A DNA stretch of 6,945 nt from Deltaproteobacteria bacterium (lineage in GTDB: Bacteria; Desulfobacterota; GWC2-55-46; S146-70; JAUXIU01): positions 1-6,945 of the forward strand of contig JAUXIU010000057.1 of assembly GCA_030620895.1 (NCBI GenBank), in the 5' to 3' direction. Positions 1 through 5,917 of the stretch are shown in pieces (the stretch's first letter is position 1; every line of letters begins with the position of its first letter). The translations under genes were made by a program, and so were the position numbers. Below the pieces are notes generated by a model. That model was not told the origin of the DNA and did no database searches. It saw only the letters and a list, made by a program, of their open reading frames with translations.

Positions 1-2
1 AG

Positions 3-98
3 GTCAAGAAAGTAAAGGGCATTGGAAAGATAACCTTCGGAAAGATAAAGGATCACATAACTGTGGGAGAAGAAAGGGGCGAGGTCTCGAGAGAGTAG
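3..98 (+). CDS. 3' end of an unrecognised gene (partial, start outside window)
   Basis: Reading from position 3 gives 31 sense codons ending in TAG at 96-98. The peptide is Lys/Gly/Ile-rich and basic in its first half (it includes KGIGKITFGKIKDH), with an acidic-basic tail ending VSRE. Codon choice (AAG Lys, AGG/AGA Arg, ATA Ile) matches the genes downstream, which favours this frame over the one starting at position 2, also open here. No domain can be named from so short a tail, and I do not recognise the family. It lies 100 nt upstream of the epimerase start, separated by a repeat pair, so membership of the same operon is undecided. Confidence 0.5.
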   Translation, partial: VKKVKGIGKITFGKIKDHITVGEERGEVSRE

Positions 99-105
99 TT
101 GATTT

Positions 106-171
106 CCGTAAGGGACAGTCCCCATTCTACGCATCCTTGCTTCTTCCCCACCGTAAATGGGGACAGTCCCA
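106..171. repeat. Inverted pair of GGGACAGTCCC palindromic units (REP/RAYT-type)
   Basis: Two copies of GGGACAGTCCC sit at 112-122 and 160-170; each is a 5+5 palindrome around a central A. Both are preceded by CCGTAA (106-111 and 151-156). The right flank of copy 1 and the left flank of copy 2 extend the symmetry: 112-126 is complementary to 156-170 at 14 of 15 positions, around a 29-nt spacer. The pair could therefore fold as one large cruciform or hairpin. Repeats with this core are, as far as I recall, common in Deltaproteobacterial and related genomes next to REP-associated tyrosine transposase (RAYT) genes. No transposase is visible in this window. There is no T-run after it, so it is not an obvious intrinsic terminator. 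Confidence 0.65.
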
Positions 172-198
172 TAACTAAGCAAAGGGGGGAGATAGAGC

Positions 199-1125
199 TT
201 GAAGATTCTGGTTACAGGCGGCGCGGGGTTTATAGCCTCTCATATCGTGGATAGTTATGTAGTTTCAGGTCACGACGTTGTAATTATAGATGACCTATCT
301 ACAGGGAAAGAGGAGAATATCAATCAAAAGGTAACGTTCTACAGGATGGATATCATGGATAACGGTGCAGAGGAGATTTTTAAAAAAGAGAGACCGGAAG
401 TTGTAAATCACCATGCCGCACAGATGGATGTGAGAAGGTCCGTAGAAGACCCACGTTTTGATGCAAGTGTAAATATCATTGGCACCCTGAACCTTCTTGA
501 AAATTGCATAAGATACGATGTGCAGAGGTTTATTTTTGCCTCCACCGGCGGTGCTATATATGGTGAACAGGAGTACTTTCCGGCCGATGAGGGTCATCCA
601 GAAAGGCCTTTAAGCCCATATGGCATATCAAAACTCGCTTGTGAGAGGTACCTCTTTTATTATAAGATGATACATCGATTAGAGTATGTGGCCCTGAGGT
701 ATTCCAATGTATATGGGCCGAGACAGAACCCACATGGTGAGGCTGGTGTTGTAGCCATATTTACTGAAAAAATGCTGAGGGGGGAGCAACCAGTCATAAA
801 CGGTGATGGCTGTCAGACAAGAGACTTTTTATATATAGGCGATGTGGTTGAGGCAAATAAGCATGCCATCTCTGCCAGCGAAGGCGGTACATTCAATATA
901 GGGACGGCCATTGAGACGGATATTAACGGTTTATTCAGACGACTTGTAGATTTAACTGGCTCTGAGTGCAGAGAAATACATAATCCTCCAAAGGAAGGCG
1001 AGCAGATGCGGAGTGTAATTGACTGGAAAAAGGCTAAGGGAACCCTTGGGTGGAGACCAGTTGTATCTCTAGAGGAGGGCCTTAGGGAGACAGTTATGTG
1101 GTTCAAGCGCTCAACAAACAAATAA
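199..1125 (+). CDS. galE: NAD-dependent UDP-glucose 4-epimerase-like extended SDR
   Basis: This 308-residue cytoplasmic enzyme probably interconverts UDP-glucose and UDP-galactose using bound NAD. Seen in the sequence: the N-terminal Rossmann motif TGGAGFIAS (residues 6-14), the acidic DD at 31-32 ending beta-2 and expected to hold the NAD ribose, HHAAQ at 71-75, ST at 115-116, the catalytic pair Tyr141/Lys145 in YGISK, and YGPRQNP at 172-178 in the substrate-binding half. Length is normal for the compact bacterial/archaeal GalE group, and AGVVAIF plus STGGAIYG resemble GalE proteins such as Thermotoga's. Ala13 stands where many SDRs have the third Gly, a conservative change. The start is TTG, with GGAG at 188-191 and a 7-nt spacing. 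Epimerases for UDP-GlcNAc or UDP-uronic acids share this fold, so the exact sugar is inferred; ugd downstream supports a UDP-sugar role. Confidence 0.82.
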   Translation: MKILVTGGAGFIASHIVDSYVVSGHDVVIIDDLSTGKEENINQKVTFYRMDIMDNGAEEIFKKERPEVVNHHAAQMDVRRSVEDPRFDASVNIIGTLNLLENCIRYDVQRFIFASTGGAIYGEQEYFPADEGHPERPLSPYGISKLACERYLFYYKMIHRLEYVALRYSNVYGPRQNPHGEAGVVAIFTEKMLRGEQPVINGDGCQTRDFLYIGDVVEANKHAISASEGGTFNIGTAIETDINGLFRRLVDLTGSECREIHNPPKEGEQMRSVIDWKKAKGTLGWRPVVSLEEGLRETVMWFKRSTNK

Positions 1126-1274
1126 AAAAACCGTTGTTAGTGATTCGTGATTCGTGGCTCGATTCACGATACACGATACACGATTAACGAATTATGATTG
1201 AAGATTGAAGAATATAAAAACCGTCGTTCGTGATTCGTGGTTCGATTCACGATTCTCGATACACGATTCACGAT
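1126..1274. repeat. Heptad-repeat spacer with two copies of a foldback unit
   Basis: The spacer between the epimerase and ugd holds two related units, near 1126-1190 and 1216-1274, both beginning AAAAACCGT and starting exactly 90 nt apart. Unit 1 carries 7-nt-phased GTGATTC copies (1140-1156), then CACGATA copies (1165-1181) that pair back on them. The helix is 1152-1156/1165-1169, 1145-1149/1172-1176 and 1140-1142/1179-1181, with 2-nt T-T/A-A mismatches every seventh step and an 8-nt loop. Unit 2 has one heptad fewer on the left and pairs 1228-1239 with 1248-1259. Between them lies another heptad tandem, GATTGAA at 1196-1202 and 1203-1209. Neither hairpin is followed by a T-run, so I do not call a terminator. 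No convincing promoter is seen. The second unit ends just before the ugd ribosome-binding site AGGAGG (1279-1284). Confidence 0.75.
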
Positions 1275-1294
1275 AAAGAGGAGGTCCTTAGTAA

Positions 1295-2599
1295 ATGAAC
1301 ATCTGTGTTATTGGTACCGGATATGTTGGCCTTGTAACAGGGGCATGCTTTGCGGATTTTGGCCTGAATGTGGTCTGTGTCGATAATGATGAAGAAAAGA
1401 TAGGGATGCTGAACGAAGGCAGAATTCCCATATTTGAGCCAGGTTTGGAGGAGCTTATAAAGAAGAATGAAACGGCAGGGGGGCTTACATTCTCGACCGA
1501 TATAGCGGAGACAATAAAGAGATCACTGGTTATTTTGATTGCGGTTGGGACACCATCCAGAGAGGATGGTTCTGCAGATCTTTCCTATGTCGAAGAGGTT
1601 GCAAAGACGATTGCGAAGAATATGAACGGCTATAAGGTTATCATTACAAAGAGCACAGTTCCAGTAGGAACAGGGAGGTTTATAGAAAAGATAATAAGGG
1701 AAGAGAAGGTTGGAGATGAGTGTTTCGATGTTGTCTCAAACCCTGAATTCTTAAGGGAAGGGTCGGCGATAGAGGATTTCATGAGGCCCGATAGGGTGAT
1801 TATTGGGGCAAAAAGCGACCAGGCTATTGCCATCCTGAAGGACCTCTACTCACCACTGTATTTGATAGAGACACCGTTTGTCATAACAAATGTCGAGACA
1901 GCTGAGATGATAAAGTACGCATCCAATGCCTTCCTGGCGACAAAGATATCCTTTATAAATGAGATGGCCAGAATATGTGAAGAGGCGGGCGCCGATGTGC
2001 ACCTGGTGGCAAAGGGGATGGGATTGGATAAGAGGATAGGCCCAAAGTTTCTGCACCCGGGCCCTGGCTATGGTGGATCGTGCTTCCCCAAGGACACCAT
2101 TGCAATTACGAGGATTGCAAAGGAGCATGGCTGCACCTTTGAGATAGTAGAGGCGGTGATAAGGGTTAACGAGAGGCAGAGGGGGCTGATGATAGAAAAG
2201 ATAAAGGCGATGGTAGGAGACCTGGATGGAAAAACCATCGGTATCCTGGGACTAACATTCAAACCGAATACAGATGATATAAGGGAATCTCCCGCAATCG
2301 ATATAGCTAAGGGGCTTGTGAATGAAGGTGCTGTAATTAGAACGTATGACCCGGCTGGTATGGATAATGCGAAAGAGATCTTACCAGATGCCGTTATTTA
2401 CTGCGAGGATGCATACGATACGGCTCGGGGATGCGATGCTATCGTTATACTTACAGAATGGAATCAGTTCAGGATGCTTGACCTGGAGAAGATGAAGGGG
2501 CTTTTAAAATACCCTGCATTGATAGACTTAAGGAATATATATGAGGCATCTGAGGTGAAGAAGCATGGTTTCAAATATACATGTGTGGGAAGGGTTTAG
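1295..2599 (+). CDS. ugd: UDP-glucose 6-dehydrogenase
   Basis: This 434-residue cytoplasmic enzyme oxidises UDP-glucose to UDP-glucuronate with two NAD+, supplying uronic acid for surface polysaccharides. All signature parts are present: the NAD-binding GTGYVG at 7-12, Asp30 at the end of beta-2 (VVCVD), NPEFLREG at 149-156, the central-domain helix ETAEMIKYASNAF with Lys207 and Asn211, and the nucleophile Cys263 in GGSCFPKD (260-267). Glycine-rich HPGPGYGG precedes the cysteine. The C-terminal UDP-binding domain runs from about residue 310 (KTIGILGLTFKPNTDD, then RESPA). Length is typical for the bacterial Ugd/TuaD group. The ATG start has AGGAGG at 1279-1284 with 10-nt spacing. The neighbouring epimerase uses the same UDP-sugar pool. 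GDP-mannose and UDP-ManNAc dehydrogenases share the fold, but the overall match is to UDP-glucose dehydrogenase. Confidence 0.95.
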   Translation: MNICVIGTGYVGLVTGACFADFGLNVVCVDNDEEKIGMLNEGRIPIFEPGLEELIKKNETAGGLTFSTDIAETIKRSLVILIAVGTPSREDGSADLSYVEEVAKTIAKNMNGYKVIITKSTVPVGTGRFIEKIIREEKVGDECFDVVSNPEFLREGSAIEDFMRPDRVIIGAKSDQAIAILKDLYSPLYLIETPFVITNVETAEMIKYASNAFLATKISFINEMARICEEAGADVHLVAKGMGLDKRIGPKFLHPGPGYGGSCFPKDTIAITRIAKEHGCTFEIVEAVIRVNERQRGLMIEKIKAMVGDLDGKTIGILGLTFKPNTDDIRESPAIDIAKGLVNEGAVIRTYDPAGMDNAKEILPDAVIYCEDAYDTARGCDAIVILTEWNQFRMLDLEKMKGLLKYPALIDLRNIYEASEVKKHGFKYTCVGRV

Positions 2600-2628
2600 T
2601 ATATGAGGAGGCATTTTTAAGAAACATA

Positions 2629-2657
2629 TTGACTCTTCTTTATTAAATGTGTATATT
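2629..2657 (+). promoter_or_regulatory. Sigma70-type promoter, TTGACT-17-TATATT
   Basis: A -35 box TTGACT (2629-2634, 5 of 6 to consensus) and a -10 box TATATT (2652-2657, 5 of 6) are separated by exactly 17 nt. Transcription would begin near 2664, about 17 nt before the TTG at 2681. This is the only good promoter found between ugd and pyrR. It may therefore drive both the small membrane gene and, through the pyr leader, the pyrimidine operon. Seen directly: the boxes and spacing. Inferred: that they are used. Confidence 0.65.
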
Positions 2658-2680
2658 TATAAAGATTGGGGGATATCGGT

Positions 2681-3049
2681 TTGGTTAGGGAAAGAGGTTC
2701 CAGAAGATTGTTTTGGTTACTCATCCTGACAGCTGCCGTGTATCTCGTGGTAAATCTAGCACCTCCATGGTTTGGCTATCGGATGCTCCGCTTTGAGGTT
2801 GAGGATGATGCCAGGAACGCTCACCTTTATACAGACGATCAAATCCTGGAGAATATAATAGGAGCTGCATACATCTGGGAAGTTTCACTAGCGGAAGATA
2901 ATATAGAGATAGAGAGAGGTGATGGCAAGATAGAGATAGCGGTGTATTACGACGTAGACGTTATTTTCTTAAATAGATACACCAAGACATTTCACTATGA
3001 TATTTATGCGGCAGAACCTTTAAGGGTTAATGGTAAAACACCCTTTTAA
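2681..3049 (+). CDS. Small single-pass membrane protein of unknown function
   Basis: This is a 122-residue protein from the TTG at 2681. A positively charged N-terminus (RERGSRR) precedes one hydrophobic segment at about residues 10-24 (LFWLLILTAAVYLVV). A roughly 95-residue soluble part follows with alternating beta-like stretches, including IEIERGDGKIEIAVYYDVDV and the aromatic segment FLNRYTKTFHYDIYAAE. The layout suggests a membrane anchor with an extracytoplasmic domain. It faintly resembles small DUF4845-like proteins, but I would not assign the family. The in-frame TTG at 2666 lies only about 2 nt after the predicted transcript start and has no Shine-Dalgarno. TTG 2681 has GGGGGA at 2668-2673 with 7-nt spacing, so I prefer it. 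The last codons and stop overlap the PyrR-binding element. No functional link to pyrimidine synthesis can be read from the protein. Confidence 0.72.
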   Translation: MVRERGSRRLFWLLILTAAVYLVVNLAPPWFGYRMLRFEVEDDARNAHLYTDDQILENIIGAAYIWEVSLAEDNIEIERGDGKIEIAVYYDVDVIFLNRYTKTFHYDIYAAEPLRVNGKTPF

Positions 3050-3075
3050 TTTGATCCTGAGAGATTAAGAAAGGG
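3041..3075 (+). promoter_or_regulatory. PyrR-binding RNA loop (anti-antiterminator of the pyr attenuator)
   Basis: The sequence GATCCTGAGAGATT (3053-3066) fits the published PyrR loop consensus ARUCCNGNGAGGYU at all but two of its specified positions, and it folds as expected. The lower stem is CCCTTT (3041-3046) with AAAGGG (3070-3075). After an internal loop, the upper stem is 3051-3056 with 3063-3068, closed by the hexaloop CTGAGA (3057-3062). In Bacillus subtilis, PyrR bound to UMP stabilises this structure and so lets the downstream terminator form. Placement directly upstream of pyrR makes autoregulation by the downstream gene product very likely. The element begins inside the coding end of the small membrane gene, whose stop codon (3047-3049) lies in the internal loop. 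Confidence 0.85.
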
Positions 3076-3118
3076 AGTAATTTGAAAGAATCAAAATTCA
3101 ATATGTTTAGTTACCTCT
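3072..3118 (+). promoter_or_regulatory. Putative antiterminator helix of the pyr leader
   Basis: AGGG plus GTAA (3072-3075 and 3077-3080, with A3076 bulged) can pair with TTACCTCT (3111-3118): eight pairs, one of them G-U. A small hairpin, TTTGA/TCAAA (3081-3085 with 3091-3095, loop AAGAA), fits inside the enclosed region. This helix uses the 3' strand of the PyrR lower stem and the 5' strand of the terminator. The three structures are therefore mutually exclusive in the order expected for PyrR attenuation. Forming it would also release the Shine-Dalgarno at 3135-3140. Pairings were worked out by eye, with no energies calculated. Confidence 0.55.
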
Positions 3119-3148
3119 ATGCCTGTACAGGTATGGAGGTATTTTTTT
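3112..3148 (+). terminator. Intrinsic terminator/attenuator overlapping the pyrR ribosome-binding site
   Basis: Positions 3112-3141 form an almost perfect dyad. 3112-3124 pairs with 3129-3141 (two G-U pairs, at 3118/3135 and 3121/3132), the top is GTAC, and seven Ts follow (3142-3148). This is a classical rho-independent terminator for the + strand. Its 3' arm contains GGAGGT (3135-3140), the only good Shine-Dalgarno for the ATG at 3152. When folded it should both stop transcription 3-4 nt before the start codon and hide the ribosome-binding site. It also serves as the likely end of the small membrane gene's transcript when pyrimidines are plentiful. Confidence 0.85.
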
Positions 3149-3151
3149 GCA

Positions 3152-3697
3152 ATGAAGAAAAAGACAATACTCGATGAAAAAGGCATAGAAAGAACACTCT
3201 CCAGAATTGCTCACGAGATAATCGAGAGGAACAAAGGAAGTGAGAATCTGGTAATCCTCGGGATACCGACCAGGGGGGTAAACCTGGCGAGGAAATTGGA
3301 GGGTAAGGTTGCAGATATAGAGGGCGTGCATGTCCCCGTAGGTTCGGTAGATGCGACTCTTTACAGGGATGATATTGCTCTAAAAGAAGACCAGCCCACC
3401 TTAAAACGGATGGATATCCCTATCCCCGTAGATGGAAAGAATATCGTGCTGGTTGATGACGTGTTGTTTACAGGCAGGACTATAAGGGCTGCAATGAATG
3501 CCCTTATGGACTTCGGAAGGCCGAGGTTGATTCAACTTGCAGTCCTTATAGACAGGGGACACAGAGAACTCCCGATAAAGGCGGACTATATAGGAAAGAG
3601 CATACCAACATCCCTTAAGGAGGATGTAAAGGTATCACTGAAGGAGACAGACGGGGTAAGTGAGGTAGTTGTAATCCCTGCAGGAGAAGATAATTGA
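3152..3697 (+). CDS. pyrR: Bifunctional pyr operon regulator / uracil phosphoribosyltransferase
   Basis: PyrR binds the pyr leader RNA in response to UMP and lowers operon expression; many members also convert uracil plus PRPP to UMP. From the ATG at 3152 it has 181 residues, the usual PyrR length. Seen: TRG at 40-42, the conserved TLYRDD at 69-74, the PRPP-binding motif [13 protein letters not shown] (98-110) with Asp102-Asp103, and the PyrR signature [20 protein letters not shown] (135-154). The reading frame is open for 11 more codons to an ATA at 3119, but that lies inside the terminator stem. The ATG has GGAGGT at 3135-3140 with a rather long 11-nt spacing. The stop overlaps the pyrB start (TTGA, 3694-3697), implying translational coupling. 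The leader carries its own binding loop, so expression is autoregulated. Confidence 0.95.
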   Translation: MKKKTILDEKGIERTLSRIAHEIIERNKGSENLVILGIPTRGVNLARKLEGKVADIEGVHVPVGSVDATLYRDDIALKEDQPTLKRMDIPIPVDGKNIVLVDDVLFTGRTIRAAMNALMDFGRPRLIQLAVLIDRGHRELPIKADYIGKSIPTSLKEDVKVSLKETDGVSEVVVIPAGEDN

Positions 3698-4626
3698 GAC
3701 TCAAGAGTAAAGATCTTATAAGTACTGAAGACCTTTCAAGGGATGAGATTGAACTTTTAATATCAACTGCAGAATCTTTTAAGGAGATATCTGAAAGGGA
3801 TATAAAGAAGGTGCCAACGCTGCGTGGCAGGACGATAATCAACTTATTTTATGAATCATCGACTAGAACTAGGACATCTTTTGAGATTGCTGCCAAGAGG
3901 ATGAGCGCCGATGCAATAAATATCTCTACTTCATCCAGTAGTGTTGTAAAGGGCGAGACACTCAGGGATACGGCAAAGAATCTTGAGGCTATGAATCCAG
4001 ACTGTCTTGTTGTAAGGCATTCCTCATCAGGTACCCCAAATATCCTTGCAAAGTATTTAAGATGTTCAGTGATAAACGCAGGCGATGGAGCACACGAGCA
4101 CCCAAGCCAGGCCCTCCTTGATCTCTTTACTGTCCGTGAGGCCAAGGGGAGGATTGAGGGGCTGAAGGTTGCCATAGTTGGAGATATCACAAACTCGAGG
4201 GTGGCCCGTTCGAATATACATGCCCTTGGAAAGATGGGGGCTGAGGTACGTGTGGTTGGTCCACCAACGATGATACCGATGGATATCGATAGTATGGGAT
4301 GTAGTGTCTTCCATGACCTAAAGGATGCGATAGTTGATGTCGATGTAATCATAATGTTAAGGATACAGATGGAGAGGCAGAAGGCACCATCCTTTCCGTC
4401 TGTTAGAGAATATTCGGCCTTATATGGTCTCGATGGGAAGAAACTGGAGAAGGCACCTAAGGATGTTGTTATCCTCCATCCTGGACCGATAAACAGGGGG
4501 GTTGAGATAACACCTGAAGTTGCTGACGGCCCTTGCTCTCTGATACTGGATCAGGTTAAGAATGGCATAGCCATGCGGATGGCCATATTTTACCTCCTCA
4601 TCGGTGGTGCAAGAGAGGAGGGGTAG
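3694..4626 (+). CDS. pyrB: Aspartate carbamoyltransferase catalytic subunit
   Basis: PyrB condenses carbamoyl phosphate with aspartate to N-carbamoyl-L-aspartate, the first committed step of pyrimidine synthesis, in the cytoplasm. The 310 residues cover the whole catalytic chain. The carbamoyl-phosphate site is STRTRTSFE (56-64), with active-site Lys86 (VKGE) lent to the next subunit. HPSQALLDL follows (136-144), and the aspartate-domain HPGPINRG is at 262-269. The start is TTG at 3694, inside the pyrR stop, with AGGAG at 3682-3686 and 7-nt spacing. No pyrI regulatory gene follows; pyrC does. That suggests a trimer not dependent on PyrI, possibly associating with PyrC as in the Aquifex-type complex, though the association is inferred. 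The product has no insertions or missing key residues that I can see. Confidence 0.96.
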   Translation: MRLKSKDLISTEDLSRDEIELLISTAESFKEISERDIKKVPTLRGRTIINLFYESSTRTRTSFEIAAKRMSADAINISTSSSSVVKGETLRDTAKNLEAMNPDCLVVRHSSSGTPNILAKYLRCSVINAGDGAHEHPSQALLDLFTVREAKGRIEGLKVAIVGDITNSRVARSNIHALGKMGAEVRVVGPPTMIPMDIDSMGCSVFHDLKDAIVDVDVIIMLRIQMERQKAPSFPSVREYSALYGLDGKKLEKAPKDVVILHPGPINRGVEITPEVADGPCSLILDQVKNGIAMRMAIFYLLIGGAREEG

Positions 4627-4627
4627 G

Positions 4628-5917
4628 ATGAAGAGACTTGTGATAAAGAATGGAAGGGTGATAGACCCGTCTGGTGGTCTTGATGGGCTCTACGATCTCT
4701 ATATCTATGAAGGGAAGGTGGCATCTCTAAGACCCTCTGGAGGTTCTTTGGAGGCAGATGAGGACTGGGATGTCCTGGATGCCAAGAAGATGCTGGTGCT
4801 TCCTGGTTTAATAGATATACATACGCATTTGAGAGATCCCGGGTATGAATATAAGGAGACAATTGCTACAGGCACTATGGCTGCGGCGGCCGGAGGTTTT
4901 ACAAGCATAGTATGCATGGCAAATACCAATCCAGTTAATGACAACGGATCTGTTACAAGGTATATCCTTAACAGGGCCTCGGAGGTAGGCAAGGTGAATG
5001 TCTTCCCTGTAGGCGCTGCGACCAGAGGGCTTAATGGTGAGATGATCTCTGAGATGGGGGAGTTAAGGGATTCCGGTTGTGTGGCAGTGTCTGACGATGG
5101 AATGCCTATTATTGATGGTGGTCTTATGAGAAAAGTACTCGAATATTCAAGTGTATTCGATATGCCGGTAATAAGCCATTGTGAAGACCCTTGCATCGTC
5201 AGCGATGGTGTGATGAATGAAGGAAGTACATCAACAAGACTCGGCCTCAAAGGTATCCCCAGGGCGGCAGAGGAGGCGATGGTTGCAAGGGATATTGTAC
5301 TTGCGGAACTTACAAGAGGAAGACTCCATATAGCCCATATAAGTACCAGGGGTTCTGTAGAACTCGTAAGGACTGCTAAGGATAAAGGCCTCAGTATAAC
5401 CACCGAGGTTACACCACACCACTGTACTCTGACAGATGATTCGGTTGTGGGTTACAATACCAACGCAAAGATGAACCCTCCATTAAGGGATGAAGATGAT
5501 ATCGAAGCCATTTTACAGGGCCTTAAGGATAAGACTATAGACTGCATAGCCACGGACCATGCCCCACACTCTTCTATCGAAAAGGATCTGGAGTTCGATA
5601 GGGCAGCAAATGGGGTTGTTGGCCTTGAGACGGCCCTCTCTTTAACGCTGAGGCTTGTCGATAGAGGGTTTCTTGGGTTATCAGAGGCCATAGAGAGGGT
5701 GACAGTTGGGCCTGCGACCGTTCTTGGTCTTGAAAAGGGTACCCTTAAGGTTGGTGCGGATGCGGATATAACCATCGTTGATAAGGATAGGGAGTGGATA
5801 GTGGATTCAAACCTTTTCTTTTCAAAGGGGAGGAATACGCCATTTGAGGGTTGGAGTATGAAGGGGAAGGTTGTAAAGACGATAGTTAAGGGGAAGGTGG
5901 TATACAGTGAAGAATAG
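4628..5917 (+). CDS. pyrC: Dihydroorotase (type I)
   Basis: PyrC cyclises N-carbamoyl-L-aspartate to dihydroorotate, the third step of the pathway. The 429 residues form an amidohydrolase barrel with small N- and C-terminal beta segments. Expected zinc ligands are present: HTHLRDPG with His65 and His67, Asp156 in SDDG, His184 in ISHCED, His237 in HIAHIS, and Asp310 in ATDHAPH. The substrate motif NTNPV is at 99-103. Intact ligands mean an active enzyme rather than the inactive DHO-like partner found beside some ATCases. The frame is open upstream to a GTG at 4604, but ATG 4628 has AGGAGG (4616-4621) at 6 nt and starts one base after the pyrB stop, so it is preferred. The ribosome-binding site lies within the end of pyrB, favouring coupled translation. 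Confidence 0.95.
   Translation: MKRLVIKNGRVIDPSGGLDGLYDLYIYEGKVASLRPSGGSLEADEDWDVLDAKKMLVLPGLIDIHTHLRDPGYEYKETIATGTMAAAAGGFTSIVCMANTNPVNDNGSVTRYILNRASEVGKVNVFPVGAATRGLNGEMISEMGELRDSGCVAVSDDGMPIIDGGLMRKVLEYSSVFDMPVISHCEDPCIVSDGVMNEGSTSTRLGLKGIPRAAEEAMVARDIVLAELTRGRLHIAHISTRGSVELVRTAKDKGLSITTEVTPHHCTLTDDSVVGYNTNAKMNPPLRDEDDIEAILQGLKDKTIDCIATDHAPHSSIEKDLEFDRAANGVVGLETALSLTLRLVDRGFLGLSEAIERVTVGPATVLGLEKGTLKVGADADITIVDKDREWIVDSNLFFSKGRNTPFEGWSMKGKVVKTIVKGKVVYSEE

Noticed and set aside
2..178. Alternative open frame starting at position 2 across the first repeat
   Set aside because: It runs through both repeat units, with unlikely composition; the frame ending at 98 has codon use like its neighbours.
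1140..1181. Heptad hairpin after the epimerase as an intrinsic terminator
   Set aside because: The stem is interrupted by regular mismatches and no T-run follows it.
2606..2611. Strong Shine-Dalgarno AGGAGG just after ugd
   Set aside because: No ATG, GTG or TTG lies 5-12 nt downstream; the first candidate (TTG 2629) is 17 nt away and stops after five codons. It may be a remnant or chance.
2996..3001. TATGAT as a -10 box for an internal pyr promoter within the small membrane gene
   Set aside because: No acceptable -35 box lies 16-18 nt upstream, so I cannot support a promoter, though an extended or weak one is not excluded.
3122..3131. CCTGTACAGG as a protein operator (LexA-like half-sites)
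   Set aside because: The symmetry is fully explained by the terminator stem, and the half-site spacing does not match known LexA boxes.
3119..3151. N-terminal extension of PyrR by 11 residues
   Set aside because: It would start at ATA inside the terminator stem with no ribosome-binding site. ATG 3152 gives the normal family length.
4604..4627. N-terminal extension of PyrC from GTG 4604
   Set aside because: ATG 4628 has an ideal Shine-Dalgarno, and typical dihydroorotase N-termini begin at this MKRLVIKNGR segment.
4705..5403. 232-codon minus-strand open frame opposite pyrC
   Set aside because: It is a shadow of a well-conserved dihydroorotase; its translation shows no recognisable domain.
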